Assembly (NCBI RefSeq): GCF_042738955.1
Contig: NZ_JBHYHC010000002.1
Location: 62,001-126,000, forward strand
Reading direction: 5' to 3'
Length of the DNA stretch: 64,000 nucleotides
Source: Umezawaea sp042738955
GTDB lineage: Bacteria > Actinomycetota > Actinomycetes > Mycobacteriales > Pseudonocardiaceae
The position numbers and the translations under genes were made by a program. The notes beneath the pieces are model-generated. The model was not told the origin of the DNA. It saw nothing but the letters and a program-made list of their open reading frames with translations, and did not search any database. This document shows positions 1 through 7,087 of this stretch, one piece after another. The first letter of the stretch is position 1. Each line of letters opens with the position of its first letter.

Positions 1-13
1 GTGTGCGGATGGA

Positions 14-1150
14 TCAGCTGAGGTAGCGGACGGCGTGGGCCGTCCAGGAAGACCTGCCGTACGTGCCGCGGATGTGGACGCTGCTGCCGTCGCGCGGCGG
101 GGCGGCCTCGAGGATCTGGTCGTCGCCCAGGTAGAGGGCGACGTGGGTGGTGGTGTTGCGGTCGTCGCCGTCGCCCCAGAAGATCAGGTCGCCGGGCTGG
201 AGTTGGCTCAGGGGAACGAAGTGCGCGGACTTGTACTGCGCCGTGGTGTTCGCGCCGATGTCGATGCCCGCGCCCTTCCAGAACGCGTAGAGCGTGAAGC
301 CCGAGCAGTCGAAGCCGCGGCGGTCGTAGTCGTCGCCGTTGGCCGGGTTACCGTCGGGGTAGTGGTGGATGCCGTAGGACGGGCCGCCCTTGCCGCCCGC
401 GCCCCACGAGTAGAGGAGCCCCTTGCCCATCTGGGACTTCGCCGCCGCGATCACGCGGTCCACCTTCTGCTGGCGGGTGCCCGTGGTCGGGCCCGCCGGA
501 CCGGTGTTGCGGCCGTGGGTGGTCGTGCCGCCGTCCCCGCCACCGGGGCGCAGGCCGTCGACGTCGCAGCGGGGCAGGCCCTCGACGAACCCGGTGATGC
601 CGGTCTTCACGTACTCGTCGGGCACCCACAGGCCGTCCGTGGTGTGGTCCCAGATCGCCCCGCCGGCCAAGGCCTGGCAGTCCACCGGGACCGACTGGCC
701 CTCCCGGTACTTGTCGACGACGGCGCCGGGAGCGGTGGCGGCCTCGCCCTTCTTCTTGCGCCCGTTGAGGTCGGTCTTCGCCGGGTAGGACTTCGGGATG
801 GCGCACCTGGCCATCACCATGCCCGTGGAGTCGGTGTCGACGTAGGCGTCCGGGATCCACAGGCCGTCGTCGGTGAGGTCCCAGATGTCGCTGCCGCCGT
901 AGCTCGGCCCGCGGTCCTGGCACGTCAGCGTGACGGGGCTGCCCGCGACGTACATGTCGGCGACGCGCTTGGCGCCGACCGGGACGTCGGGATCCTTGAC
1001 GGTCCGGCCGTCGAGGGTGGTCTTGACCTGGTAGGTGCGCTCGGCGGCGGTCGCGGAGCCGGTCCAGGCGGCCATGCCCGATCCGACGAAGGCGAGGGCC
1101 AGCAGGCCGGTCGCCGCTCGGCGCAGTGCGGTGGACGTGCGGGTGGGCAT
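14..1150 (-). CDS. Secreted NlpC/P60 cell-wall hydrolase with two N-terminal SH3-like repeats
   Basis: A 378-aa exported peptidase expected to cut peptide stems of peptidoglycan outside the membrane. The start (ATG at 1150) has GGAGG five bases upstream. Residues 1-36 form a Sec signal peptide: Arg-rich n-region, hydrophobic core LLALAFVGSG, and an SATAA cleavage site. Two tandem homologous segments follow (about 39-115 and 120-195). Each ends in a pattern like IWDLTDDGLWIPDAYV or IWDHTTDGLWVPDEYV, resembling bacterial SH3 wall-binding repeats. After a Gly/Thr-rich linker comes the NlpC/P60 domain (about 228-378), with the catalytic Cys in RGFDCSGF and His in THVALYLG. The gene lies downstream of an ABM-family gene on the same strand, but a strong terminator separates them. 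Family assignment is firm; the exact bond cleaved is not known. Confidence 0.93.
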   Translation of the reverse strand: MPTRTSTALRRAATGLLALAFVGSGMAAWTGSATAAERTYQVKTTLDGRTVKDPDVPVGAKRVADMYVAGSPVTLTCQDRGPSYGGSDIWDLTDDGLWIPDAYVDTDSTGMVMARCAIPKSYPAKTDLNGRKKKGEAATAPGAVVDKYREGQSVPVDCQALAGGAIWDHTTDGLWVPDEYVKTGITGFVEGLPRCDVDGLRPGGGDGGTTTHGRNTGPAGPTTGTRQQKVDRVIAAAKSQMGKGLLYSWGAGGKGGPSYGIHHYPDGNPANGDDYDRRGFDCSGFTLYAFWKGAGIDIGANTTAQYKSAHFVPLSQLQPGDLIFWGDGDDRNTTTHVALYLGDDQILEAAPPRDGSSVHIRGTYGRSSWTAHAVRYLS

Positions 1151-1365
1151 CGGGCCTCCGAGTGGGTCACCAGCGGATGGTGGTGCGGCCGAACTCCTGG
1201 CCGGGGGTGTCCTGTCACGACGAATACTGCGAGTGGCGCGTCAGCGTTCGCCTAGGGCGCGGTAAACCGGCAGGTGGAAGCCGCTTTCCCAAGCCGTGGA
1301 GATGTCCGGGTGTTCCACCGCGGGATGTCGACGGCCGTCGCGGACCCGCACCCCCTGGGAAGCGG

Positions 1366-1399
1366 CGAGCCCGCCGACCTCGGGAGGTCGGCGGGCTCG
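1366..1399 (-). terminator. GC-rich hairpin terminator after the ABM monooxygenase gene
   Basis: Perfect 15-bp inverted repeat (1366-1380 with 1385-1399) around a CGGG loop, 26 bases downstream of the minus-strand stop at 1425. There is no clear U-tract, as is usual in actinomycetes. Confidence 0.8.
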
Positions 1400-1424
1400 G
1401 GTGCTCGGGGGTGCTCGGTCGTGC

Positions 1425-1751
1425 TCAGGCCTCGACGGCCATCTCGCCGAGCTCGGACCACTCCTGGCCGGGGACGGTGAAGTTCACGATCTTGGGCGTC
1501 GCCACCAGGTAGGCGGGCAGGGTCTTGCCCGCGTTCTTGAAGTGCTCGGACCCGACGTGCGCGGCGCCCGCCTCGTCGTCGCGGAACGCCTCCACGAGCA
1601 CGTACTCGGTCGCGTCGTCGACGCTGCGGGACCAGTCGAACCACAGGCAGCCGGGCTCGGCGCGGGTCGCCTCGGTGAACTCGCGGGAGATCTCCGGCCA
1701 CGCCTCGGCGTGCTCTGGCTTGATCCGGAACTTCGCCGTGATGAAGATCAT
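1425..1751 (-). CDS. Antibiotic biosynthesis monooxygenase (ABM)-family protein, quinol-monooxygenase type
   Basis: A 108-aa single-domain protein of the size typical of the dimeric alpha+beta-barrel ABM/YgiN family. These proteins act on quinol-type or aromatic polyketide substrates without cofactors, or serve as heme-degrading relatives. The pattern fits: an opening beta strand (MIFITAKFRIKPEHAEAW), a helix (EISREFTEATRAEPGC), then FDWSRSVDDATEYVLVEAF and a conserved-type HVGSEHFK helix before the last strand. The start ATG at 1751 is preceded by GAGGAG at five bases. It stands alone with its own terminator, and there is no neighbouring polyketide cluster to suggest a substrate. A housekeeping quinol monooxygenase role is as likely as an antibiotic one. 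Confidence 0.88.
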   Translation of the reverse strand: MIFITAKFRIKPEHAEAWPEISREFTEATRAEPGCLWFDWSRSVDDATEYVLVEAFRDDEAGAAHVGSEHFKNAGKTLPAYLVATPKIVNFTVPGQEWSELGEMAVEA

Positions 1752-1838
1752 GACTCTCCTCGGGTGCGACGTCTGCGGTGCTGGTGGACGGCAGTTGTTC
1801 GCCGTTCACCCCGCTCGTTCGCGCACTACGGTGGGCCG

Positions 1839-3197
1839 GTGCACGAGATGAGTCAATTCGGGCAGCTCCACGACGATCCGCTCACGTCGTGCGACGGCAG
1901 GCACGTGCTGGGCTACGACTCCGACCACGTCGCCACGCTGGTCGACACCGCCACCGGCGAGGCCACCTGGCGGGCGGGCGCGCCGGGCACGCTGACGCTC
2001 GGGTACACCGCCGTCGAGGTCCGGGACTCGTCGTACGAGCTGGTCTGGACGTCGGACCTGGAACACCCCGACGCCGACGCCCTCCGCGTCACCGACTCGG
2101 GTGACCTGGAGCTGCTCAGCACCGAACGGGTCCGGCTGGTCAACTCCCGCACCGGGGCCGTGGAGACCACCGTGCTGCGCGGGTCCGCCCCGGTGAGCGC
2201 GATCACCGAGTCCGCCCACCTCGTGCAGACCGGCCGTCGCAGGCGGACCGTCGTCCGTGGCCACTGCGGGCTGCTGCGGGCGAGCGAGGACACGCCCGGC
2301 GGCATCTCGGGGATGTACCTGCCGGAGGCGCTGACCAGCTGGTTCGACCAGGACGGCGCGGAGCTGACCTGGCGCAAGCTGCCGGACCGGCGCGTCGCGT
2401 ACTGGCGGCTGTGCCTGGTCGACCGGGACGGGAACCCGCTGTGGCGGGAGGTGAACCACAACACCCCCGCCGAGGCGCCGCCCTCGACGCCGTACGCCCA
2501 CGGCGGCCCGGAACTCCCCGCGGGCGGCAGGCTGCGGCACCAGTCGCTGACCTCGCCGAACGGGGCGCACACCCTCGTGCACCAGGACGACGGCAACCTC
2601 GTCCTGTACTGCGACCGGGCGGTGTGGGCGACGGGCACGCACTGGGTGGGCGACGGCTGGGTGGACCTCACCGACGGCGACCTCGTGCTGCGGACGTTCT
2701 ACGGCGCTCCGGTGTGGCGCGCGGGCACGACCGGGGCTACCCGGCTCGTGGTGGCCGACGACGGGACCGTGCGGCTGGACGGCACGTCGTGGGTGCTGGA
2801 CGGCCACGCGGGCTGCGCCGCGACCGGTGTCGAGGTGGGCCGCGGTGACACGCTGCTGCCCGGCCAGTCGTTGCGGCGGCAGTCGTTGACCTCCGCCGAC
2901 GGGACGGTCGTGTTCGCGCACCGCGACGACAAGCGGCTCGTGCTGCACGCCGCGGACGGCACGTGGCAGTGGGACAGGTACCTGGGCGCCGACAACACGA
3001 GCCTGGTGCTCGACGACGACGGCGTGCTCCGGGTGCGAGGTGCTGACGGCGGCGTGGTGCTGGAAGTCGCCGGTCCCGCCGACGCGCTCGTCGTGACGTC
3101 CGAGGGCGTGGAGCTGCGGCGGGACGGCGTGGCGTTCTGGCGCGACGGGGCCTCGGTTCGTGCGCGCCGCCGAACAGGGGCAGGATCGGGGGCATGA
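1839..3197 (+). CDS. Protein with two bulb-type (B-type) mannose-lectin-like domains
   Basis: About 452 aa if it starts at GTG 1839; ATG 1848 is the alternative. The GTG is preferred because TACGGT sits exactly six bases upstream, the spacing of a leaderless actinobacterial promoter. No signal peptide or membrane segment is visible. The C-terminal half carries beta-prism lectin signatures. One repeat near residues 215-300 has the sugar-binding type motif QDDGNLVLY. A second near 335-430 is degenerate (HRDDKRLVLH, lacking the Asn). The N-terminal half, with VWTSDLEHPDADALRV and similar beta-rich stretches, could be further divergent lectin repeats. Its TGA overlaps the next ATG (ATGA), so translation is probably coupled to the dehydrogenase. 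Carbohydrate binding is inferred from the motif only. Confidence 0.75.
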   Translation: MHEMSQFGQLHDDPLTSCDGRHVLGYDSDHVATLVDTATGEATWRAGAPGTLTLGYTAVEVRDSSYELVWTSDLEHPDADALRVTDSGDLELLSTERVRLVNSRTGAVETTVLRGSAPVSAITESAHLVQTGRRRRTVVRGHCGLLRASEDTPGGISGMYLPEALTSWFDQDGAELTWRKLPDRRVAYWRLCLVDRDGNPLWREVNHNTPAEAPPSTPYAHGGPELPAGGRLRHQSLTSPNGAHTLVHQDDGNLVLYCDRAVWATGTHWVGDGWVDLTDGDLVLRTFYGAPVWRAGTTGATRLVVADDGTVRLDGTSWVLDGHAGCAATGVEVGRGDTLLPGQSLRRQSLTSADGTVVFAHRDDKRLVLHAADGTWQWDRYLGADNTSLVLDDDGVLRVRGADGGVVLEVAGPADALVVTSEGVELRRDGVAFWRDGASVRARRRTGAGSGA

Positions 3198-4042
3198 CGA
3201 GGATCGCTTTTCTGGGGACCGGGGTCATGGGCGCCCCGATGGCCGCGAACGTGGCCAAGGCCGGGCTCGACGTGCGGGCGTGGAACCGGACCCGCGCCAA
3301 GGCGGAACCGCTGGCGGAGCACGGCGTCGTGGTCGTGGACACCCCGCGCGAGGCCGTGGAGGGGGCGGACATCGTGGTCACGGTGTTGGCCGACGGTCCC
3401 GGCGTGGAGGCCGTGATCGCGGACGCCGGGTTGGCGGCCGGACAGCTCTGGGTGCAGATGAGCACCGTCGGCGTGGAGTGGGCGGCGACGCTGGCGGCGA
3501 TCGCCGAGAAGGCGGGCGCGGTGTACGTGGACGCGCCGGTGGTCGGCACCAAGCAGCCCGCCGAGGCGGGCAAGCTCGTGGTGCTGGCGTCCGGGCCGTC
3601 GGACGCGCGGGACCGCTGCGCGCCGGTGTTCGACGCCGTCGGCGGCCGCACGGTGTGGGTCGGCGAGGCGGGCGCGGGCAGCGCGCTGAAGCTGACGGCC
3701 AACGCGTGGGTGCTGTCGCTGACCAACGCGCTGGCGGAAAGCCTTGCCCTGGCGGGAAGTCTGGGCCTCGACCCGGCGCTGTTCCTGGAGACGATCAAGG
3801 GCGGCGCGGTGGACACGCCGTACGCGCACGTCAAGGGCAAGCAGATGATCGCCGACGAGCACCCGGCCAGCTTCTCCGCCCGGCTCGCCGCGAAGGACGC
3901 CCGGCTGGTGCTCGACGCCGGGGGCGACGCCGTCGACCTCGCGGGCGCGCGGGCGACCCTCGCCCACCTCGACGCGGCGGTGGAGGCCGGGTTCGGCGAG
4001 GAGGACATGTCCGTGCTGCACCGGGTCATCGGCAAGGGCTGA
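3194..4042 (+). CDS. NAD(P)-dependent beta-hydroxyacid dehydrogenase (3-hydroxyisobutyrate dehydrogenase family)
   Basis: A 282-aa cytoplasmic oxidoreductase of standard family length. The N-terminal Rossmann domain opens with the dinucleotide motif GTGVMGAPMA (residues 8-17) and then WNRTRAKAEPL, where Arg after the second strand suggests NADP(H) preference. The substrate-loop region STVGVEWAATLAAIAEKAG and APVVGTKQPAEAGKLVVLASG match the family. The catalytic-lysine segment is GSALKLTANAW (normally GxxxKxxxN). The C-terminal all-helical dimerisation domain follows. The start overlaps the stop of the lectin-like gene by four bases, so the two are a translationally coupled pair; how the functions relate is unclear. 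Specific substrate unknown: hydroxyisobutyrate, tartronate semialdehyde, or imine reduction in the same superfamily. Confidence 0.9.
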   Translation: MTRIAFLGTGVMGAPMAANVAKAGLDVRAWNRTRAKAEPLAEHGVVVVDTPREAVEGADIVVTVLADGPGVEAVIADAGLAAGQLWVQMSTVGVEWAATLAAIAEKAGAVYVDAPVVGTKQPAEAGKLVVLASGPSDARDRCAPVFDAVGGRTVWVGEAGAGSALKLTANAWVLSLTNALAESLALAGSLGLDPALFLETIKGGAVDTPYAHVKGKQMIADEHPASFSARLAAKDARLVLDAGGDAVDLAGARATLAHLDAAVEAGFGEEDMSVLHRVIGKG

Positions 4043-4047
4043 GCCCC

Positions 4048-4066
4048 ACCGTCCTCTTCGGACGGT
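4048..4066 (+). terminator. Short hairpin terminator after the dehydrogenase gene
   Basis: Seven-bp perfect stem (4048-4054 with 4060-4066) with a TCTTC loop, starting five bases after the stop at 4042. Confidence 0.6.
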
Positions 4067-4083
4067 CCACGACTTCGCCCGCG

Positions 4084-4119
4084 GTCCGAGCCGTCGACGC
4101 CTGCTGTCACGGCTCGGAC
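4084..4119. terminator. Second hairpin in the convergent gap, probably bidirectional
   Basis: Perfect 11-bp arms (4084-4094 and 4109-4119) with a 14-base loop, between convergent genes ending at 4042 and 4174. Placed to stop transcription from either side. Confidence 0.55.
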
Positions 4120-4173
4120 TCGGGGGATCCCCGAAATCGTGAAGTCCGGTCAGCTGAACGTGGTCTTCGGTCG

Positions 4174-4746
4174 TCAGGTCAGCAGCGAGTCGAACACCAC
4201 GTGGAAGAAGGCGGCGAACGACGAGCCGTCCTTCGCCGCCCGCGCGCCCACGATCGCGCCCTCCCAGGCGTTCACGACGAACAGCGCCAGCACGTCCGCG
4301 TCGTGCGTCGCGGCCAGGGTCCCGTCCGACTGCGCCTCGCGCAGCACGGCGGCGACAGCGGTCGTCCAGTCCGCGAAACCCTGCCGGACGCCGTCGCCGA
4401 TGGCCGCGCTGTGGTCGGCGGCCTCAGTGGTGAAGTTGCCGAACATGCAACCCCGTTCGTAGCCGTAGCCGGTGATCTCGCCCGCGAGGAACTCGAAGTT
4501 GCGGCGCAGTCGCTCCAGCGGCGCGGGGGTGGCCGCGGAGAGCTCCTCGAACCGGCGGGACGCGGCGTAGCGCGCCATCACCTCCAGCGCGAGGTCCTCC
4601 TTGCTGGGGAAGTGGTTGTAGAACGACCCCTTGGGCACGCCCGCGCTGTCCGTGATCAGCTTGACCCCGCAGGCGTTGTACCCGTGGCGGTGGAACTGCT
4701 CGGACGCCGCGTCGACGATCTGCTCCCGCACGCTCGGCCTGGCCAT
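4174..4746 (-). CDS. TetR/AcrR-family transcriptional regulator
   Basis: A 190-aa repressor-type protein. The N-terminal helix-turn-helix covers about residues 7-55, with the family signature VPKGSFYNHFPSKEDLALEV. The C-terminal ligand/dimer domain contains YGYERGCMFGN, typical of the subfamily whose members usually carry a YxxGCxxGN stretch. The start ATG at 4746 is preceded by GGAGGAG at six bases. It is divergent from the hydrolase gene at 4899 with a 152-base gap, so that promoter is the natural target. Ligand unknown. Confidence 0.92.
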   Translation of the reverse strand: MARPSVREQIVDAASEQFHRHGYNACGVKLITDSAGVPKGSFYNHFPSKEDLALEVMARYAASRRFEELSAATPAPLERLRRNFEFLAGEITGYGYERGCMFGNFTTEAADHSAAIGDGVRQGFADWTTAVAAVLREAQSDGTLAATHDADVLALFVVNAWEGAIVGARAAKDGSSFAAFFHVVFDSLLT

Positions 4747-4886
4747 GACGAACTCCTCCGCTGGGCGCCTCCGGCCAATATGGGCGGTCGTCTCCCCGCG
4801 GTCAAGCGGGGAGGCGGCGTGCCGCGCGTCACCCCGCCCGGCGTGGTCTACGCCATGGGCGTGGTCGCGGCGTTCGCGATCAAGTC

Positions 4887-4898
4887 GATAATGGGTCC
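4887..4898 (+). promoter_or_regulatory. Candidate -10 element for a leaderless hydrolase transcript
   Basis: GATAAT at 4887-4892 ends six bases before the ATG at 4899, and no Shine-Dalgarno is present. This geometry is typical of leaderless mRNAs in actinobacteria. No clear -35 hexamer is seen. Confidence 0.4.
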
Positions 4899-5459
4899 AT
4901 GACCACCGTCGTGCTGTTCCACTCCGCCTACGGGCTCAGGCCCGCCGTGCTCGCAGCAGCGGGCCGGTTCCGCCAGGCAGGGCACGCCGTGGTGACACCG
5001 GACCTGTACTACGGCGGCATCGCCGAGACCCTCGACGACGGGTTCACCCTGGCCGAGTGGATCGGGTGGCCGACCATCGCGGAACGGGCGCGCGCGGTCC
5101 TGCGCGGCCTGCCGGACGACACGGTGCTCGGCGGGTTCTCCATGGGTGCGAGCATCGCGGGCGGCCTGCTGGCCGAACGCCCCGAGTGCGCGGGCGTGCT
5201 GTTCCTGCACGGCACCGGCGCGGTGCCGGAGAACGTGCGGCCGGGCCTGCCGATGCAGCTGCACGTGGCCGACCCGGACGCCTACGCCCCGCCGGACAAG
5301 GTCGCGGGCTGGATGCGGGACGCGGCCGTCGCGAAGGCCGAGGCGTTCCGCTACCCCGGCGTCGGGCACCTCTTCACCGACGAGGACCTGCCGGACTACG
5401 ACGAGCGCGCCGCCGAACTGGTGTGGCGGCGCTGCGTGGACTTCCTCGCCGGGCTCTAG
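4899..5459 (+). CDS. Dienelactone-hydrolase-family alpha/beta hydrolase
   Basis: A 186-aa cytoplasmic alpha/beta hydrolase, shorter than classical dienelactone hydrolases (about 235 aa) but common as a compact version. The nucleophile elbow is GFSMGAS (Ser near residue 79); the usual dienelactone hydrolase nucleophile is Cys, so this is a Ser variant. LFHSAYGLRPAVLAAAGRF marks the oxyanion-side first strand, LHVADPDAYAPPDKV holds the probable acid (Asp), and GVGHLFTDEDL the catalytic His. Its stop TAG overlaps the stop of the convergent atpB-like gene in a shared CTAG. Divergent from the TetR gene, which probably controls it. Substrate unknown. Confidence 0.87.
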   Translation: MTTVVLFHSAYGLRPAVLAAAGRFRQAGHAVVTPDLYYGGIAETLDDGFTLAEWIGWPTIAERARAVLRGLPDDTVLGGFSMGASIAGGLLAERPECAGVLFLHGTGAVPENVRPGLPMQLHVADPDAYAPPDKVAGWMRDAAVAKAEAFRYPGVGHLFTDEDLPDYDERAAELVWRRCVDFLAGL

Positions 5460-6229
5460 TGGTCCGAGGCGAGCGCGCGGCCGATGTAGTTCGCCGTGAG
5501 CAGCGCGAAGATGTACGCCTGGAGCACCTGAACGAGCGCTTCCAGGAACGTCATCGCGATGGCGAACGCGAAGGCCACCACCGACACCGGCTTGAGGACC
5601 GCGCTCGCCTCCAGCAGCAGGAACTCGCCGCCGAGGGTGAACACCAGCAGGATCAGGTGGCCCGCGAACATCGCCGCGAACACCCGGATCGCCAGCGCCA
5701 GCGGGTCCATGAAGAACCGCAGGAACAGCTCGATCGGCGTCAGCAGCACGTAGACGGGTTTCGGCACGCCCGCCGGGAACAGCTGGAGCTTGAGGTAGCG
5801 GCCGAGGCCGTGCCGCCGGATGCCGACGACGTGGAACAGCGGGTACAGGACGACCAGCAGCGCCAGCGGGAACCCGAAGTGCGCCATCGTGGGGAACTGG
5901 ACCAGCGGCACGATGCCGAAGAGGTTGTTCACCAGGATGAAGCTGAACAGGGTCACGATGAGCGGCACGTAGGGCTGGAAGTCCTTGCCGCCGATCTGCT
6001 CCCTGGCGATGCTGTCGCGGCCGAGGTCGTAGACGGATTCGGCGGTGAACTGGAGCCTGCCGGGCACGAGCTTCAGGTCGCGCGTGGCGATGAGGAAGAA
6101 CGCCGCGACGATGACGACCGACAGCACGAGCAGCACCATCGGTTTGGTGATCCCGGCGACGATCGCCGGTGGGAAGAAGTCCGGCACTCCGGGCGGGTCG
6201 AACGTCGCGTCGGCGAGCACAGTGGTCAT
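5456..6229 (-). CDS. atpB: Isolated F0 ATP synthase subunit a (AtpB-like)
   Basis: A 257-aa integral membrane protein. Start ATG 6229 is chosen because GAGGGGGG lies about eight bases upstream; an ATG 69 bases further up lacks one. Five to six hydrophobic segments are visible, including MVLLVLSVVIVAAFFLIA and IVTLFSFILVNNLFGIVPL. The proton-path helix reads LALAIRVFAAMFAGHLILL, which keeps the essential Arg (E. coli aArg210), while the usual Asn four residues later (RLFANM/RLFGNM) is Ala. The last helix has EALVQVLQAYIFALLTANY, with the conserved Gln and Tyr of subunit a. No other atp gene is adjacent: it lies between a hydrolase and a TetR gene. Subunit a is normally first in the atp operon, so this is an orphan copy, probably a paralogue. 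Confidence 0.9.
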   Translation of the reverse strand: MTTVLADATFDPPGVPDFFPPAIVAGITKPMVLLVLSVVIVAAFFLIATRDLKLVPGRLQFTAESVYDLGRDSIAREQIGGKDFQPYVPLIVTLFSFILVNNLFGIVPLVQFPTMAHFGFPLALLVVLYPLFHVVGIRRHGLGRYLKLQLFPAGVPKPVYVLLTPIELFLRFFMDPLALAIRVFAAMFAGHLILLVFTLGGEFLLLEASAVLKPVSVVAFAFAIAMTFLEALVQVLQAYIFALLTANYIGRALASDH

Positions 6230-6312
6230 GGGCGGGTCCCCCCTCGTCCAAGCTGTCCGCCCAACGTAGCGAAGCGGTGTGGACGAAGGGGCGCGCACCC
6301 GTTCGGCTCAGG

Positions 6313-6984
6313 TCAGGTGCGCGGTTTCCACGCGCACATGGCGACGTCGAGCCCGTCGAAGCCGAGTGCTTGCGGCGACAGCGGGTTCTTGCGGTCGCAG
6401 TCGGCGCGCAGGCCGTCCAGCAGCACGCCGAGGTAGCGCCGCCACAGGTCGGGCCGCACGTCCTGGGTGTACTCGGCGACGGAGCCGATCATCATGTGGA
6501 TGACCGCGAGGTCGGTCGCCTCGAAGTCCGCGCGCAGGCTGCCGGACTCCTTGGCCCGCCGCACGAGTTCGATCGCGAGCGGGACCATCCGGTTCTTCGC
6601 TTCGGCGACTCGGCCCTGGCCGAAGTTGTTGGACAGCATGACTTCCCGCAGCCCGCGGTCGTCGGAGTGCAGTTCGGCCGTGTGGGTCAGGAAGCTCACG
6701 AAGCCGTCCCACGGGTCGGCCTCCTCCAGCGCCCGCTCGGCCAGGACGCGGACCTCGTCCATGCGCTCCACGAACATGGCCTCGACGAGGTGCTCCTTGC
6801 TGGGGAATCGCCGGTAGACCGTGCCGACGCCGAGGCCCGCGTGGTGGGCGATGTCGTCGAGCGCCGCGCTGAAACCGCGTTCGCTGAAGACGACCCGCGC
6901 CGATTCGATGATCTTGCGGCGGTTGAGCTCCGCATCCCGACGCAGGGGTCGCACCGTTGCGACGGGGACTGTGTCCCGTGTCAT
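6313..6984 (-). CDS. TetR/AcrR-family regulator, probable repressor of the adjacent efflux pump
   Basis: A 223-aa regulator. The N-terminal HTH spans about residues 20-65 with the recognition region LGVGTVYRRFPSKEHLVEAM. The C-terminal domain includes LAVIHMMIGSVAEYTQ, common to the TetR subfamily that pairs with MFS drug exporters. The start ATG at 6984 has no Shine-Dalgarno, but TAGGCT lies six bases upstream, consistent with a leaderless transcript. It is divergent from the 14-TM transporter at 7088. The 103-base gap holds the palindrome CTCAAGTTGAG next to that -10, so autoregulation and pump repression are likely. Confidence 0.92.
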   Translation of the reverse strand: MTRDTVPVATVRPLRRDAELNRRKIIESARVVFSERGFSAALDDIAHHAGLGVGTVYRRFPSKEHLVEAMFVERMDEVRVLAERALEEADPWDGFVSFLTHTAELHSDDRGLREVMLSNNFGQGRVAEAKNRMVPLAIELVRRAKESGSLRADFEATDLAVIHMMIGSVAEYTQDVRPDLWRRYLGVLLDGLRADCDRKNPLSPQALGFDGLDVAMCAWKPRT

Positions 6985-6997
6985 GCCCCTAGCCTAG

Positions 6998-7035
6998 CTC
7001 AAGTTGAGGGCCCTCCTCCACTTCGCGTGTAGGCT
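6998..7035 (+). promoter_or_regulatory. Divergent promoter/operator region for TetR and MFS genes
   Basis: CTCAAGTTGAG (6998-7008) is a perfect 5-bp-arm palindrome. It overlaps a candidate transporter -35, TTGAGG (7005-7010), whose partner -10 is TAGGCT (7030-7035) at 19-bp spacing. On the other strand it abuts the TAGGCT -10 serving the TetR gene. A repressor bound here would block both directions. Confidence 0.45.
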
Positions 7036-7040
7036 GATCG

Positions 7041-7057
7041 GGTATCCGGAGGTATCC
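7041..7057 (+). promoter_or_regulatory. Tandem GGTATCC direct repeat upstream of the efflux gene
   Basis: Two GGTATCC copies (7041-7047 and 7051-7057), ten bases start to start (one helical turn), just downstream of the putative transporter -10. Possibly an additional operator. Confidence 0.3.
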
Positions 7058-7087
7058 ACTCCACATAAACCTGTGAGGAACACGCTC

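Noticed and set aside
5450..5460. Regulatory meaning of the shared CTAG stop of the convergent hydrolase and atpB-like genes
   Set aside because: A four-base convergent overlap at a palindromic stop is common in compact genomes and needs no special explanation.
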